A stretch of DNA of 64,000 nucleotides from contig NZ_JACAGN010000010.1 in NCBI RefSeq assembly GCF_030324495.1, positions 32,971-96,970 of the forward strand, read 5' to 3'. The notes beneath the pieces were generated by a model. It was given only the letters and a program-made list of their open reading frames with translations. It was not told the DNA's origin and did no database searches. This stretch comes from Myroides sp. 1354 (GTDB lineage Bacteria > Bacteroidota > Bacteroidia > Flavobacteriales > Flavobacteriaceae). Shown here one piece after another: positions 1 through 8,460 of the stretch. A program made the translations under genes and the position numbers. The first letter of the stretch is position 1. The number at the start of each line of letters is the position of its first letter.

Positions 1-342
1 TTTCGTCAAAATACCTACCAAACTATCTGTAACGTAAGGCGTACCATGCAGTGCAGTATTCAAGCGATTGGCATAATCCAAATGAATCACACCATAATGG
101 AGCGCTAAATCTTCAGGTTTGAACAAGTTTTCAATCTCTTCATATTGAAAAGAGAGCGCATGCATTTCAAATGGTCCTTGTTTGGTTTTTACTTTTTCCT
201 GACCAAGAACTGATTTCTTTTCTACGACAAAAGTTTCCCTTTTAGGGATTTCAACTTCAATGTGTTCGTTTTTCCTTCCACAAGATGACGTAATAACGAC
301 AAGCAAAAGAAATGCAAGGTTTAGCAACTTGATTTTTTTCAT
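1..342 (-). CDS. Superoxide dismutase-like lipoprotein (partial, 3' end outside window)
   Basis: The first 114 residues are visible; the gene runs off the left edge. It opens with a lipoprotein signal (MKKIKLLNLAFLLL...VITSSC, lipid Cys21), so the product should be anchored outside the cytoplasm. Residues 57-103 resemble the N-terminal helical hairpin of Fe/Mn superoxide dismutases (PFEMHALSFQYEEIENL, then ALHYGVIHLDYANRLN). The first metal-ligand His (His82) and the conserved Tyr (Tyr90) are in place, but the position of the next active-site His (E. coli SodA His30) is Ile86. Its ATG overlaps the stop of the acyl-CoA-binding gene (ATGA), so it is the last visible gene of that operon. The family call is fairly safe; activity cannot be judged without the C-terminal Asp and His ligands. 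Confidence 0.7.
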   Translation of the reverse strand, partial: MKKIKLLNLAFLLLVVITSSCGRKNEHIEVEIPKRETFVVEKKSVLGQEKVKTKQGPFEMHALSFQYEEIENLFKPEDLALHYGVIHLDYANRLNTALHGTPYVTDSLVGILTK

Positions 343-608
343 TCTGCGCTTAAAATAGATTGAGCAAGTTTGATATATTCCACTTTCGCTTGATCTGTAG
401 ATAGGTGACTGACCTGTGTCCAAGCATTGAATTTAAACGCTTTTTTCAAATCATGCGACATATGTTCAAAGTCTTGATGACTCAAACCATTAGTTGCTTG
501 TTTGTAATAAGCGTAAATCCGCAGCATAACATCTGGAGCCAAATTTCTCGCTTCCTTGGAAATTCGGTTATAAGCTTCTAAGAAGTCTTTGTCTAGTTGC
601 TCGTTCAT
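339..608 (-). CDS. Acyl-CoA-binding protein
   Basis: This 89-residue protein has the length and sequence of the ACBP family, small four-helix cytosolic proteins that hold long-chain acyl-CoA esters. The signature around residues 33-41 (YAYYKQATNG) contains the Tyr and Lys that contact the CoA moiety in the family, and FKFNAWTQV matches the conserved K-x-x-A-W region of helix 3. Its start overlaps the stop of psd by one base (TAATG) and its stop overlaps the next gene, so it is co-transcribed with lipid synthesis genes. That fits a role in supplying acyl-CoA to membrane lipid metabolism. Confidence 0.9.
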   Translation of the reverse strand: MNEQLDKDFLEAYNRISKEARNLAPDVMLRIYAYYKQATNGLSHQDFEHMSHDLKKAFKFNAWTQVSHLSTDQAKVEYIKLAQSILSAE

Positions 609-1261
609 TATTGTTTTTTTGCAATTACCGTTTTGTTTCCAATAGCTTTTTGGTTTAATACCACATCTACTTTTGTTCCAATCGGTAAATATAGGTCTAC
701 TCTAGATCCAAATTTAATAAAACCAGCATCAGTTCCTTGAATAGCTTGCATTCCGGGTTTAGCATAGTTGATAATACGCTTAGCTAATGCACCAGCGATT
801 TGACGATACATTACTTCACCGAAAACCTTGTTTTCGATTACTACGGTTGTTCTTTCGTTTTCTTCACTCGCTTTAGGATGCCATGCTACTAAGTATTTTC
901 CTGCGTGATATTGACTGTATTTAATCAATCCACTCAATCCATAACGCGTAACGTGAACATTGATAGGCGACATAAAGATTGAAACCATTAAACGGTTATC
1001 TTTGAAATACTCAGGCTCATAAACTTCTTCAATTACAACTACTTTTCCATCAACAGGAGCTACAATAACATGGTCGTTAGGTGTAATACTTCTATTGGGA
1101 TTTCTAAAGAATTGCAATACTAAGATTAGCAGTGCTAGAATAATAGATGACAAGGTCATTCTTAACCAATCAATCGTTATAACATAATCTAAAACTACAA
1201 TAAAGATTACAGCGACTACTAACGAGAAAAAAATAATTTTAGTTCCTTCTTTATGAAACAT
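608..1261 (-). CDS. psd: Phosphatidylserine decarboxylase proenzyme
   Basis: Converts phosphatidylserine to phosphatidylethanolamine at the inner membrane. The 217-residue length is that of the short archaeal-type Psd. Two N-terminal hydrophobic segments (about residues 9-28 and 33-50) are followed by the catalytic core (VAPVDGKVVVIEE; IFMSPINVHVTRYG; YHAGKYLVAWHPKASEENER). The self-cleavage site is a Gly-Ser in IKFGSRVDLYLP near residue 181; the Ser becomes the pyruvoyl group. The gene starts 3 bases after cdsA ends and overlaps the ACBP gene by one base, giving a cdsA-psd-ACBP phospholipid operon. Confidence 0.95.
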   Translation of the reverse strand: MFHKEGTKIIFFSLVVAVIFIVVLDYVITIDWLRMTLSSIILALLILVLQFFRNPNRSITPNDHVIVAPVDGKVVVIEEVYEPEYFKDNRLMVSIFMSPINVHVTRYGLSGLIKYSQYHAGKYLVAWHPKASEENERTTVVIENKVFGEVMYRQIAGALAKRIINYAKPGMQAIQGTDAGFIKFGSRVDLYLPIGTKVDVVLNQKAIGNKTVIAKKQ

Positions 1262-1264
1262 GAC

Positions 1265-2053
1265 TTATAAAATTTGAAAAATGATATACAAAAATGGGGC
1301 GATAAATAAGATACTGTCTAAGCGATCTAAGATACCTCCGTGTCCTGGCATGATTTTGCCACTATCTTTAACACCTGCTTCTCTTTTGAAATGCGATTCA
1401 ACTAAGTCGCCAAGCGTACCAAATAATCCTACAAAAATAGCACTTGCAATCCAAATATACACATTTAATGATGTAAAAAAGTGATTTAGTATAAGGGAAG
1501 CAATAATAGCGAATACAATTCCACCGAATAAACCTTCAATGGTTTTCTTTGGAGAAATGCGTTCAAATAGCTTGTTTTTACCGAATTTCTTTCCAACAAT
1601 ATAGGCAAATGTATCGTTGGTCCATACCAAGATTAAGATTCCGATGACAATTTGTGGTTGGTAACCTTCTGCCGTGTATGGAAGATGTAAAAACGCGAGA
1701 AATGTACCGATGATATACCCTAGAAAAATAATGATTTTTACAGGCAAGCTTCGATTGGGTTTACGCGTAGTGAAAAGTTCTGCTGTAATGGCCAACAAAA
1801 TTAGAAAGGTAACAATGACTATGCTTTGGATGGGCAGTGCTACCCAATCTTGGAAAAGAGCTGCTACAGCGACTAAACTTACTCCTACGCAAAAATACTT
1901 GGATAGTTGAATGAGTTTAGCGAACTCATAAGCTGCTACGATCATAAAAAATCCAAATAGTATTTTGAAAGTTAGTGCATCATATAAAGTTGCACTTAAA
2001 AGCAGAACAATATAGATTACTCCAGATATTGTTCTTTTAACGGTTTCAGACAT
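1265..2053 (-). CDS. cdsA: Phosphatidate cytidylyltransferase
   Basis: Makes CDP-diacylglycerol from phosphatidic acid and CTP, the branch point for phospholipid head groups. The 262-residue protein is almost wholly membrane-embedded, with about seven hydrophobic segments. The C-terminal CDP-alcohol signature is present at about 206-247 (LFGTLGDLVESHFKREAG, then KDSGKIMPGHGGILDRLDS) with its conserved Asp, Lys and His residues; SPKKTIEGLFGG (about 166-177) is also typical. The gene lies 3 bases after the LUD gene and directly before psd, so the substrate-product chain is encoded in order. Confidence 0.95.
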   Translation of the reverse strand: MSETVKRTISGVIYIVLLLSATLYDALTFKILFGFFMIVAAYEFAKLIQLSKYFCVGVSLVAVAALFQDWVALPIQSIVIVTFLILLAITAELFTTRKPNRSLPVKIIIFLGYIIGTFLAFLHLPYTAEGYQPQIVIGILILVWTNDTFAYIVGKKFGKNKLFERISPKKTIEGLFGGIVFAIIASLILNHFFTSLNVYIWIASAIFVGLFGTLGDLVESHFKREAGVKDSGKIMPGHGGILDRLDSILFIAPFLYIIFQIL

Positions 2054-2056
2054 AAT

Positions 2057-2662
2057 TTATAGATCTTCTAATAAAAGTAAATATAAGTTTTTGGGAGATC
2101 TGCCATAGCTTAAAAAATCTTGATTGGCAGAAGGCTTGAAACAATTGATTGCCGTAATATTTGTGGGCAATGCACTGCTGTATTTTCTTTTGATTTCGCG
2201 AAGTCCGTCGCTTTTTGTACGCGTAATTTGACTCGTTGCGGCAATGATAATCACATTGTCAGGAATTTCATGAGGTTTAAAATCTTTGAGTTGTTTGTCG
2301 CAAAATAGAATTGCGCCATCATCAGCGATTAAACTTTCACAAGAAGAAACAAAGAAAATAGGTTGTTTGGAATTGACGTAGTTGATGTTATTGTCTTTTA
2401 ACAAGGCATGAAATTGCTTTTCATGCGTTAGGGCTTCTTTTTCAAACCAATCATTTTCCACTAATACATTGACAAAGGTTTCTTGTAATTCGGTTTGGGT
2501 ATCACAATACAAGAATTTACCGCCGTTATTCTTAAAGTTAACAGTGAATAGGTCATCAACAGGCATAACAGTTTCTGGAAGATATTGGCTTCTTTGATCA
2601 TCAGCCTCTTCGTTGCTTTGTTTTGACATAAATCCGCTAATTAACTTCTTTAGAAAGCTCAT
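2057..2662 (-). CDS. LUD-domain protein (LutC/YkgG-like)
   Basis: The 201-residue protein matches the LUD family (LutC and YkgG type), whose members take part in lactate oxidation or are of unknown role. Visible hallmarks are the central VSSCESLIADDGAILF (about 105-120) and IIIAATSQI, followed by the C-terminal INCFKPSANQDFLSYGRSPKNLYLLLLED typical of the flavobacterial group. No signal peptide or Fe-S motif is seen, and lutA/lutB partners are absent from the window. It is the first gene of the lipid operon, behind a TANNTTTG promoter. The function in this setting is unknown. Confidence 0.75.
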   Translation of the reverse strand: MSFLKKLISGFMSKQSNEEADDQRSQYLPETVMPVDDLFTVNFKNNGGKFLYCDTQTELQETFVNVLVENDWFEKEALTHEKQFHALLKDNNINYVNSKQPIFFVSSCESLIADDGAILFCDKQLKDFKPHEIPDNVIIIAATSQITRTKSDGLREIKRKYSSALPTNITAINCFKPSANQDFLSYGRSPKNLYLLLLEDL

Positions 2663-2699
2663 ACGCTAAGTGTCGAAATGTATAAAATTTTATTATTTT

Positions 2700-2707
2700 C
2701 AAAGATA
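2700..2707 (-). promoter_or_regulatory. -7 box (TATCTTTG) for the LUD-cdsA-psd operon
   Basis: On the minus strand the octamer TATCTTTG matches the Bacteroidota -7 consensus TANNTTTG exactly. It sits 38 bases upstream of the LUD ATG and directly downstream of the ftsH terminator hairpin. Confidence 0.6.
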
Positions 2708-2709
2708 AA

Positions 2710-2749
2710 AAAAATCTTAACTTAAATGAGTCTTTAAGTTAAGATTTTT
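2710..2749 (-). terminator. Terminator of rsfS-ftsH
   Basis: A perfect 17-bp inverted repeat (AAAAATCTTAACTTAAA / TTTAAGTTAAGATTTTT) with a 6-base loop ends in a T-run on the minus strand, just after the ftsH stop. Confidence 0.8.
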
Positions 2750-2773
2750 ATATTGATTCTTTACAAGGCTGTA

Positions 2774-4738
2774 TTAAGCGATTGTGTTTTCTGTATCCGT
2801 TTGAGGTTGAATCTCGTTTTCCTCTGTATTTGATTTGTCAAAAGGACGTTTACCAAAGATATTTTCTAAATCTTGTTGGAAAATTACCTCTTTCTCACAA
2901 AGTAAATCTGCTAATTGGATTAATTTGTCTTTGTGTTCAGTTAAGATAGCTTGAGCACGCTCATATTGTCCTTCAATTAGTTTCGAAATTTCTTCGTCAA
3001 TTACTTTTGCTGTATCTTCCGAATAAGGTTTACTGAAGTTGTATTCACTTTGACCTGATGAATCATAGTACGTAATGTTTCCTAACTTTTCGTTTAAACC
3101 ATAAATCGTCACCATAGCTCTTGCTTGTTTCGCTACTTTTTCAAGGTCACTTAAAGCACCAGTTGAGATTTTGTCAAAGACAATTTTCTCTGCTGCACGT
3201 CCACCCATTGTAGCACACATCTCATCTAACATTTGTTCAGTGCGTACAATTTGTCTTTCAGCTGGTAAATACCAAGCCGCACCCAAACTTTGTCCACGAG
3301 GAACGATGGTTACTTTTACAAGTGGAGCTGCGTGTTCACACATCCAACTTACTGTAGCATGACCTGCTTCGTGAATGGCAATTGCATATTTTTCCTCAAC
3401 TGTAATGATTTTGTTTTTCTTCTCCAGACCACCGATGATTCGGTCTACTGCGTCTAAGAAGTCTTGCATATCTACTTCTTTCTTGTCTTTACGAGCTGCT
3501 GTTAAAGCCGCTTCGTTACAAACGTTTGCAATATCTGCTCCAGAGAATCCTGGTGTTTGTTTAGCTAAGAAATCAATATCTAAATTGTCGACTCTCTTGA
3601 TGTTGCGTAGGTGAACATTGAAAATAGCTTCTCTTTCTTTTACATCCGGAAGATCAACGTAAATCTGTCTGTCAAAACGTCCTGCACGTAAAAGCGCTTT
3701 ATCCAAAATCTCTGCGCGGTTGGTTGCTGCTAATACGATAACATTTGTATGAGAACCAAAACCATCCATTTCTGTTAGTAATTGGTTTAATGTATTTTCT
3801 CTTTCGTCATTAGATCCAGAGAAATTACTTTTTCCACGCGCTCTACCTACAGCATCAATCTCATCGATGAAAATGATAGCTGGTGATTTTTCTTTCGCTT
3901 GTTTGAACAAGTCACGTACACGTGAAGCACCAACTCCAACAAACATCTCAACAAAATCAGAACCTGATAAAGAAAAGAAAGGTACTTTTGCTTCACCTGC
4001 CACTGCTTTCGCTAACAATGTTTTACCTGTTCCTGGAGGTCCTACTAAAAGGGCTCCTTTTGGTATTTTTCCTCCAATAGAGGTGTATTTTTCAGGGTTC
4101 TTTAAGAACTCTACAATCTCTACGATCTCTTCTTTTGCTCCTTCTAATCCAGCAACATCACTGAACGTTACTTTGATGTCATTCTTCTCATCAAAAAGCT
4201 TGGCTTTTGATTTTCCGATGGAGAAAATCTGCCCGCCACCGCCAGCACCGCCACCACCAGTCATTCTTCTCATCATGAATAACCAGAATCCAATGATAAT
4301 GATGATAGGAAGGAAACTAATAAAATAATCTCCCCAATTGCTTTCAGCTTCCGATTTGTATTCTACTAATTTGCCTTCTCCTGCAGCCTCGTCTAATTTC
4401 TTTTGGAAAATCTCAGAGTTACCGATTTCAGTTACAAATTGTGGACCTGTACTTTCTTTGCCTAGGATTGATTTTCGTTGTAATTCTTCAAAGTCTTTAC
4501 TCTGTAAAGCATCTTTCGTCAAATATACCTTAGCAACAGAACGATTAAATTCTACTTTTTCAACTTTCCCCTCTTTTAGGTAGTCGAAAAATTTAGAAAG
4601 ACTCAGCTGTTTGGAATCTCCAACGCCGCTGCCGTTCGATAAAAAGTTTATAACCAATACGATAACCACAATGCTCGCGTATAAAATCCACGGGCTAAAT
4701 TTGGGTTTGTTTTGGTTTGGTTTTATGTTTCCCGCCAT
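2774..4738 (-). CDS. ftsH: ATP-dependent zinc metalloprotease FtsH
   Basis: Membrane-anchored AAA+ protease that extracts and degrades membrane and short-lived cytosolic proteins. In its 654 residues are seen TM1 (about 17-34), a periplasmic domain, TM2 (about 139-156), a Gly-rich linker, Walker A GPPGTGKT (233-240), Walker B IIFIDEID (288-295), the second region of homology RAGRFDRQ (351-358), the zinc site HEAGH (456-460) and the third zinc-ligand Asp531 in GALSDLEKV. All catalytic residues are present and the length is usual. It follows rsfS by 19 bases on the same strand, a common flavobacterial arrangement, and ends at a strong terminator. Confidence 0.98.
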   Translation of the reverse strand: MAGNIKPNQNKPKFSPWILYASIVVIVLVINFLSNGSGVGDSKQLSLSKFFDYLKEGKVEKVEFNRSVAKVYLTKDALQSKDFEELQRKSILGKESTGPQFVTEIGNSEIFQKKLDEAAGEGKLVEYKSEAESNWGDYFISFLPIIIIIGFWLFMMRRMTGGGGAGGGGQIFSIGKSKAKLFDEKNDIKVTFSDVAGLEGAKEEIVEIVEFLKNPEKYTSIGGKIPKGALLVGPPGTGKTLLAKAVAGEAKVPFFSLSGSDFVEMFVGVGASRVRDLFKQAKEKSPAIIFIDEIDAVGRARGKSNFSGSNDERENTLNQLLTEMDGFGSHTNVIVLAATNRAEILDKALLRAGRFDRQIYVDLPDVKEREAIFNVHLRNIKRVDNLDIDFLAKQTPGFSGADIANVCNEAALTAARKDKKEVDMQDFLDAVDRIIGGLEKKNKIITVEEKYAIAIHEAGHATVSWMCEHAAPLVKVTIVPRGQSLGAAWYLPAERQIVRTEQMLDEMCATMGGRAAEKIVFDKISTGALSDLEKVAKQARAMVTIYGLNEKLGNITYYDSSGQSEYNFSKPYSEDTAKVIDEEISKLIEGQYERAQAILTEHKDKLIQLADLLCEKEVIFQQDLENIFGKRPFDKSNTEENEIQPQTDTENTIA

Positions 4739-4757
4739 GAAGAATAAATTTTAAAGT

Positions 4758-5129
4758 TTAGTATTGGCTGTTGATATTCGTAATCTTTGCGTCTCCCCAC
4801 AAGCTCTCTAAGTTGTAAAATTCGCGTATAGATTTTTGAAATACGTGTACTACAACATTGATGTAGTCCATTAAAATCCATTCTGCATTAATCTCACCTT
4901 CAACATGCCAAGGTTTGTCGTGTAATTCCTTTGATACAATTTTTTGAACGGAACCTGCAATCGCATTGACCTGCGTATTCGAATTCCCATCGCATATGAT
5001 GAAATAATCACAAGGTGTGTTATCTATTTCTCTTAAATCTAAAATCGTCGTATTTTCCCCTTTTACAGCTTCAATTCCTTTGATAATATTAGCAATCAAT
5101 TCGTCGTTGTTGATAGTTTTGTTTGTCAT
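4758..5129 (-). CDS. rsfS: Ribosomal silencing factor RsfS
   Basis: RsfS (Iojap/DUF143 family) binds ribosomal protein L14 and blocks 30S-50S joining when nutrients run low. The 123-residue length is typical. Family motifs are CDYFIICDGNSNTQVNAIA (about 39-57), KPWHVEGEINAEWILMDY and the C-terminal REFYNLESLWGDA, which is close to the canonical YxLExLW. It is first in an operon with ftsH and divergent from birA, sharing a compact intergenic region with back-to-back promoters. Confidence 0.95.
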   Translation of the reverse strand: MTNKTINNDELIANIIKGIEAVKGENTTILDLREIDNTPCDYFIICDGNSNTQVNAIAGSVQKIVSKELHDKPWHVEGEINAEWILMDYINVVVHVFQKSIREFYNLESLWGDAKITNINSQY

Positions 5130-5176
5130 TTATTGATTTTATCTAAATTTCTTCAAGTTAACAAAAATATGTTTCC

Positions 5177-5184
5177 TAATTTTG
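5177..5184 (+). promoter_or_regulatory. -7 box (TAATTTTG) for birA
   Basis: Exact match to TANNTTTG, 47 bases before the birA ATG. Confidence 0.5.
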
Positions 5185-5188
5185 GGTT

Positions 5189-5196
5189 CAAATATA
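5189..5196 (-). promoter_or_regulatory. -7 box (TATATTTG) for rsfS-ftsH
   Basis: Exact minus-strand match to TANNTTTG, 59 bases before the rsfS ATG. It lies 4 bases from the birA -7 box, so the two divergent promoters overlap and probably compete for polymerase. Confidence 0.5.
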
Positions 5197-5231
5197 GTGA
5201 ATCGCTTCTGATTAGACTACAATAATTTTAT

Positions 5232-5963
5232 ATGAATATCATCAAACTCGATGCCATTGCGTCTACAAATACTTATTTAAGAGAGATGTTAACAACTTGT
5301 GATTTAGAAAACTTCACGACAATAGTCGCTGAAAATCAATTTGCAGGAAAGGGACAACGAGGGACAACTTGGTTGTCAGAAGCGGGTAGTAACTTGACCT
5401 TTAGTGTGTTGATGAAGAGTAAGCCGGAGGCAATTGCTAGTGTTTTTGATTTGAATGCTATGATTGCTTTATGCGTAGCAACCACTTTAAAAAAAATAAC
5501 ATATCTGCCATTTTTTATTAAATGGCCAAATGACATTTTGTCTGCAAATAAGAAAATTTGTGGCATATTGGTCGAAAACATCATCAGGGCCAATGGCGAA
5601 ATTTTTTCGATTGTTGGCATTGGGGTGAATGTTAATCAGCGTCATTTTCCAGAAGGAAGTAACGGAAGCTCTTTGGCTTTATTAACTGGAGCGAAAAAAG
5701 ACAAAGATGAACTACTCCAAGCCTTACTTGATGCATTAAAGGAAGGATATAACGCCTTGGAGGAAGGACAGGCTGATGAGCTTTGGAAAGCATATAAAGC
5801 GCTGTTATATCGAAGAGATGTCGTTTCATCTTTTGAAAAACCCAACGGGTATCGCTTCAACGCAATTATAAGAGATGTAACACCTTATGGTAAATTAGTG
5901 GTTGAAGTAGAAAATCAAAAACAAGAGGAATTTGCCTTAAAAGAGATTCGGTTACTGTATTAG
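5232..5963 (+). CDS. birA: Biotin--[acetyl-CoA-carboxylase] ligase
   Basis: Attaches biotin to biotin-carrier domains through biotinyl-AMP. The 243-residue protein is the catalytic form without the N-terminal DNA-binding domain of E. coli BirA, so it should not be a repressor. Conserved parts are STNTYLRE (about 11-18), the biotin/AMP loop AENQFAGKGQRGTTWLSEAG (about 34-53), KWPNDILSANKKICGILVEN (about 97-116) and IVGIGVNVNQ. Divergent from rsfS and convergent with msrB. Confidence 0.95.
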   Translation: MNIIKLDAIASTNTYLREMLTTCDLENFTTIVAENQFAGKGQRGTTWLSEAGSNLTFSVLMKSKPEAIASVFDLNAMIALCVATTLKKITYLPFFIKWPNDILSANKKICGILVENIIRANGEIFSIVGIGVNVNQRHFPEGSNGSSLALLTGAKKDKDELLQALLDALKEGYNALEEGQADELWKAYKALLYRRDVVSSFEKPNGYRFNAIIRDVTPYGKLVVEVENQKQEEFALKEIRLLY

Positions 5964-5992
5964 TTCAAAATAAAGGAAACCTTTATTCTGAA
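5964..5992. terminator. Hairpin between convergent birA and msrB
   Basis: TTCAAAATAAAGG / CCTTTATTCTGAA pair around a 3-base loop. The flanks are AT-rich but have no long T-run, so termination is plausible in both directions rather than certain. Confidence 0.5.
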
Positions 5993-6000
5993 CTAGTATT

Positions 6001-6393
6001 TTATTTTTCGTGTGTAATGGAAATCGAATTGATGCAATAGCGATGTCCTGTCGTCTCTTGTGGGCCATCGGGAAATACATGACCTAAATGTCCATTACAG
6101 TTGGAACACACCACTTCAACACGCACCATACCGTGAGATAAATCTTTGATGTATGTTACACTTCCTTCAATGGCTTGATCAAAAGAAGGCCAGCCACAAT
6201 GGGAGTTGAATTTCGTTTGTGCGTCAAATAAAAGTTGACCACAACCTGCACAATGGTAGTGTCCAGCTTCGTAGAAGTCATTGTAAATTCCTGTAAAAGG
6301 ACGTTCTGTTCCTTTCTCTCTTAAAACGTAGAATTGTTCCTCTGACAGGATCTCTTTCCACTCTTGTTCTGTTGTATTTTTATCTTTTTTCAT
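6001..6393 (-). CDS. msrB: Peptide-methionine (R)-S-oxide reductase
   Basis: Repairs oxidised methionine (R-sulfoxide). At 130 residues it is a single-domain MsrB without signal peptide. Two CxxC zinc pairs are visible (CAGCG about 45-49 and CSNCNGH about 97-103), as are CGWPSF and the catalytic HRYCINSISI (Cys about 120). A resolving Cys is not obvious outside the zinc pairs. It lies 27 bases behind the alpha/beta hydrolase on the same strand and is probably co-transcribed with it. Confidence 0.95.
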   Translation of the reverse strand: MKKDKNTTEQEWKEILSEEQFYVLREKGTERPFTGIYNDFYEAGHYHCAGCGQLLFDAQTKFNSHCGWPSFDQAIEGSVTYIKDLSHGMVRVEVVCSNCNGHLGHVFPDGPQETTGHRYCINSISITHEK

Positions 6394-6420
6394 ATGGGAT
6401 ATATTGAGCAGGGCTTGTCT

Positions 6421-7293
6421 TTATTCTTGGGTGAAATCTCGAATGCGTTCGATGACTTTCTTATCTCCTAAAATCTTGCGATGTCCGAGTCCACTCGTAA
6501 CCATCAATTGACTGTTTACGGCATGCTTTTTAATTTGGTAAGCTGCTTTTATGGGAACGTCAACATCGTCCTCGTCGTGTATAATTAACAAGGGAATGTC
6601 GATTTGTTCTGCTGCTAAGTGCACGCAATAACTATCCATGGTGCGATTGAATTGTTTTTCAAAACGCATTTTTATAATTTCTGCAATTCGCGGTTTCAGT
6701 TGAAGTTGTTTAATAAAATCTTCAATGACATCTTGTACAACATCTCCACTGCCAATGATAATTGCCTTTTTAGCTTTGAGTCCATCGCGCAAAGCGTTCA
6801 TCGTTGTCATTCCCCCAAGTGAATGTCCAACTACTAAATCAAACGGACCAAATTGCTTCTCAATTTCAAAAGCTGAAGCAATAAATTCCGTTAAATTTGT
6901 TTTAGTCTTCGGTGAAAAACCATGTCCTGGCGCATCAAAACTCACAATGTCATAGCCTTGGCGAATTAGAATATTGGCGATAGTTACCAATTGCGTACCT
7001 CGACCATTCCAGCCGTGAATCAACAAGGCTTTTTTATTCGCTTTTTTGTTGATGCCATATTCATACATTACAATGTCCTTTTTGATGGCATTGACGTATA
7101 ATTTGCTGCGTTTGCTTTTGGCGAGCATTTCTTTTTCTCGCTTCGGTGTTTTGAATTTTATAGGAGTGATAAAGAGATTCTGTGCGAATTTAGCCGCTAA
7201 GGGAAGGGATAAAAATTGTAAAAATTTACCCGTCCAAATAATAGACTTAGGTACTTCTAATGAATGTTTTGCTTTTTTAGAATTGTCTTGCAT
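6421..7293 (-). CDS. Alpha/beta hydrolase
   Basis: A 290-residue cytosolic protein with the alpha/beta hydrolase core: LIHGWNGRGTQ (oxyanion-hole region, about 91-101), VSFDAPGHGFSP, the nucleophile elbow GHSLGGM (about 156-162, Ser158), IIHDEDDVDVP (acid) and GLGHRKIL (His about 272). The triad is complete. No signal peptide is present. The substrate cannot be told from sequence. It leads msrB and its upstream side is the repeat array. A -7-like TACTTTTG lies at 7313-7320. Confidence 0.85.
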   Translation of the reverse strand: MQDNSKKAKHSLEVPKSIIWTGKFLQFLSLPLAAKFAQNLFITPIKFKTPKREKEMLAKSKRSKLYVNAIKKDIVMYEYGINKKANKKALLIHGWNGRGTQLVTIANILIRQGYDIVSFDAPGHGFSPKTKTNLTEFIASAFEIEKQFGPFDLVVGHSLGGMTTMNALRDGLKAKKAIIIGSGDVVQDVIEDFIKQLQLKPRIAEIIKMRFEKQFNRTMDSYCVHLAAEQIDIPLLIIHDEDDVDVPIKAAYQIKKHAVNSQLMVTSGLGHRKILGDKKVIERIRDFTQE

Positions 7294-7312
7294 GAGTTAA
7301 AAACATTTCAAA

Positions 7313-7320
7313 CAAAAGTA
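7313..7320 (-). promoter_or_regulatory. -7 box (TACTTTTG) for the hydrolase-msrB pair
   Basis: Exact minus-strand TANNTTTG match, 20 bases before the hydrolase ATG and directly next to the repeat array. Confidence 0.5.
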
Positions 7321-7360
7321 CAAAATATATTGGGAGGGTGTTTTTGTTTTTGCTTTTTTG

Positions 7361-7464
7361 CTTTTCTGTGTTTTTGTTTTTCTGTGTTTTTGTTTTTCTG
7401 TGTTTTTGTTTTTCTGTGTTTTTGTGTTTTTGTTTTTCTGTGTTTTTGCTTTTCTGTGTTTTTG
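7361..7464 (+). repeat. 16-bp tandem repeat, six units plus one half unit
   Basis: Units of (C/T)TTTTCTGTGTTTTTG begin at 7361, 7377, 7393, 7409, 7433 and 7449; an 8-bp half unit (TGTTTTTG) sits at 7425-7432. The same sequence occurs singly inside the longer units that follow, so this looks like local expansion of a segment of the larger repeat. Reading frames through it (Phe/Cys/Val strings) are artefacts. Confidence 0.9.
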
Positions 7465-8100
7465 TTTTTTCGTGCGGATATTCTTTCTCTATAATCTTCT
7501 TCTCGTTGAAAGGGGAACTATCTAATTAAGATTAGACTAAACAAAAAAGCAACTATCGAAAAAACAAAAAAGCATAAAGGCATTTTTGCTTTTCTGTGTT
7601 TTTGGTTTTTTGTAAAATGTCTTTATATATATAGAATCTCCTTCTTGTTGAAAGGAAAAACACTTAATCAAGACGAAACTAAACAAAAAAGCAAAGAACA
7701 AAAAAACGAAAAAGCTTTTTTGTGGGTTGTTTTTTCGTACGGATCCTCTTTGCTTGTAAATTTTCTTCTCGTTAGAAGGAAAAACATTTAATCAAGACGA
7801 AACTAAACAAAAAGGCAACCATCAAAAAAGCATAAAGGCATTTTTGCTTTTCTGTGTTTTTGCTTTTTTGTAAAATGTCTTTTTATATATAGAATCTCCT
7901 TCTCGTTAGAAGGAAAAACACTTAATCAAGACGAAACTAAACAAAAAAGCAAAGAACAAAAAAACGAAAAAGCTTTTTTGTGGGTTGTTTTTTCGTACGG
8001 ATTCTCTTTGCTTGTAAATTTCCTTCTTGTTGAAAGAAAAACGCACTTTTGGAATAAGTTTTGTATGAATAACGATGTTTAATTTCAATATTATCTAGTT
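7465..8100 (+). repeat. Repeat array R1, left part (five units)
   Basis: Imperfect direct repeats with a 124-141 bp period. Each unit runs from TTTTTTCGT(G/A)CGGAT or TTTTTTGTAAAATG, through a hairpin with stem TTTCCTTCT/AGAAGGAAA and loop CGTT (clearest at 7761-7783 and 7896-7915), then the segment TTAATCAAGACGAAACTAAA, to an AAAAGC...GCTTTT inverted repeat with T-runs. Units alternate between two subtypes (CGGAT and TAAAATG). The last unit stops after its hairpin at about 8040 and is followed by the four-helix-bundle gene. No other gene is seen here. Confidence 0.85.
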
Positions 8101-8460
8101 ATGCATGTTTTTTATTTTGAAAAGCTTCTAGTGTGGCAAAATGCTAGAAATGTAACTAAGGATATTTATCTTGTCACAAGAAAATTTTCCGTTGATGAAA
8201 AGTTCGGTTTAGTGTCTCAACTGCGACGTGCTATCGCTAGTGTGGCTTCAAATGTTGCAGAAGGTATGTCTCGATCAACAAATAAAGATAGATTACGTAT
8301 GATAAATATATCTTATTCTTCAGCTATAGAAGTGATTAATTTTTTAATTCTAAGTTTAGATTTAGGTTTTATAACGGAAGAGGAATATCGAGAACTCAGA
8401 CAAAAAATCGAATTAATTACAAATCAATTACAAAGTTTAGGTAAGAAGCTGAAGGAGTAA
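8101..8460 (+). CDS. Four-helix bundle protein (23S rRNA IVS / S23 family)
   Basis: The 119-residue all-helical protein carries the family's landmarks: LLVWQNARNVTKDIYLVT (about 9-26), FGLVSQLRRAIASVASNVAEG (about 38-58, with the conserved RRA and NxAEG) and YSSAIEVINFLILSLDLG. Relatives are encoded in intervening sequences of 23S rRNA genes and, as Avd proteins, next to diversity-generating reverse transcriptases, where they bind nucleic acid. No rRNA gene or reverse transcriptase is in the window. The gene sits inside a repeat unit of array R1, replacing the segment between its two hairpins. The role of free-standing members is unknown. Confidence 0.85.
   Translation: MHVFYFEKLLVWQNARNVTKDIYLVTRKFSVDEKFGLVSQLRRAIASVASNVAEGMSRSTNKDRLRMINISYSSAIEVINFLILSLDLGFITEEEYRELRQKIELITNQLQSLGKKLKE

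Noticed and set aside
3867..4328. A 153-codon plus-strand frame opposite ftsH
   Set aside because: Antisense to the Walker A and B region of ftsH, where codon constraint keeps the opposite frame open.
7264..7529. Overlapping plus-strand frames rich in Phe, Cys and Val
   Set aside because: They are translations of the 16-bp T-rich tandem repeat, with no start context or domain.
8101..8460. Four-helix-bundle gene as Avd of a diversity-generating retroelement
   Set aside because: No reverse transcriptase, template repeat or variable repeat is found nearby; the neighbouring repeats show no adenine-specific variation pattern that I can see.
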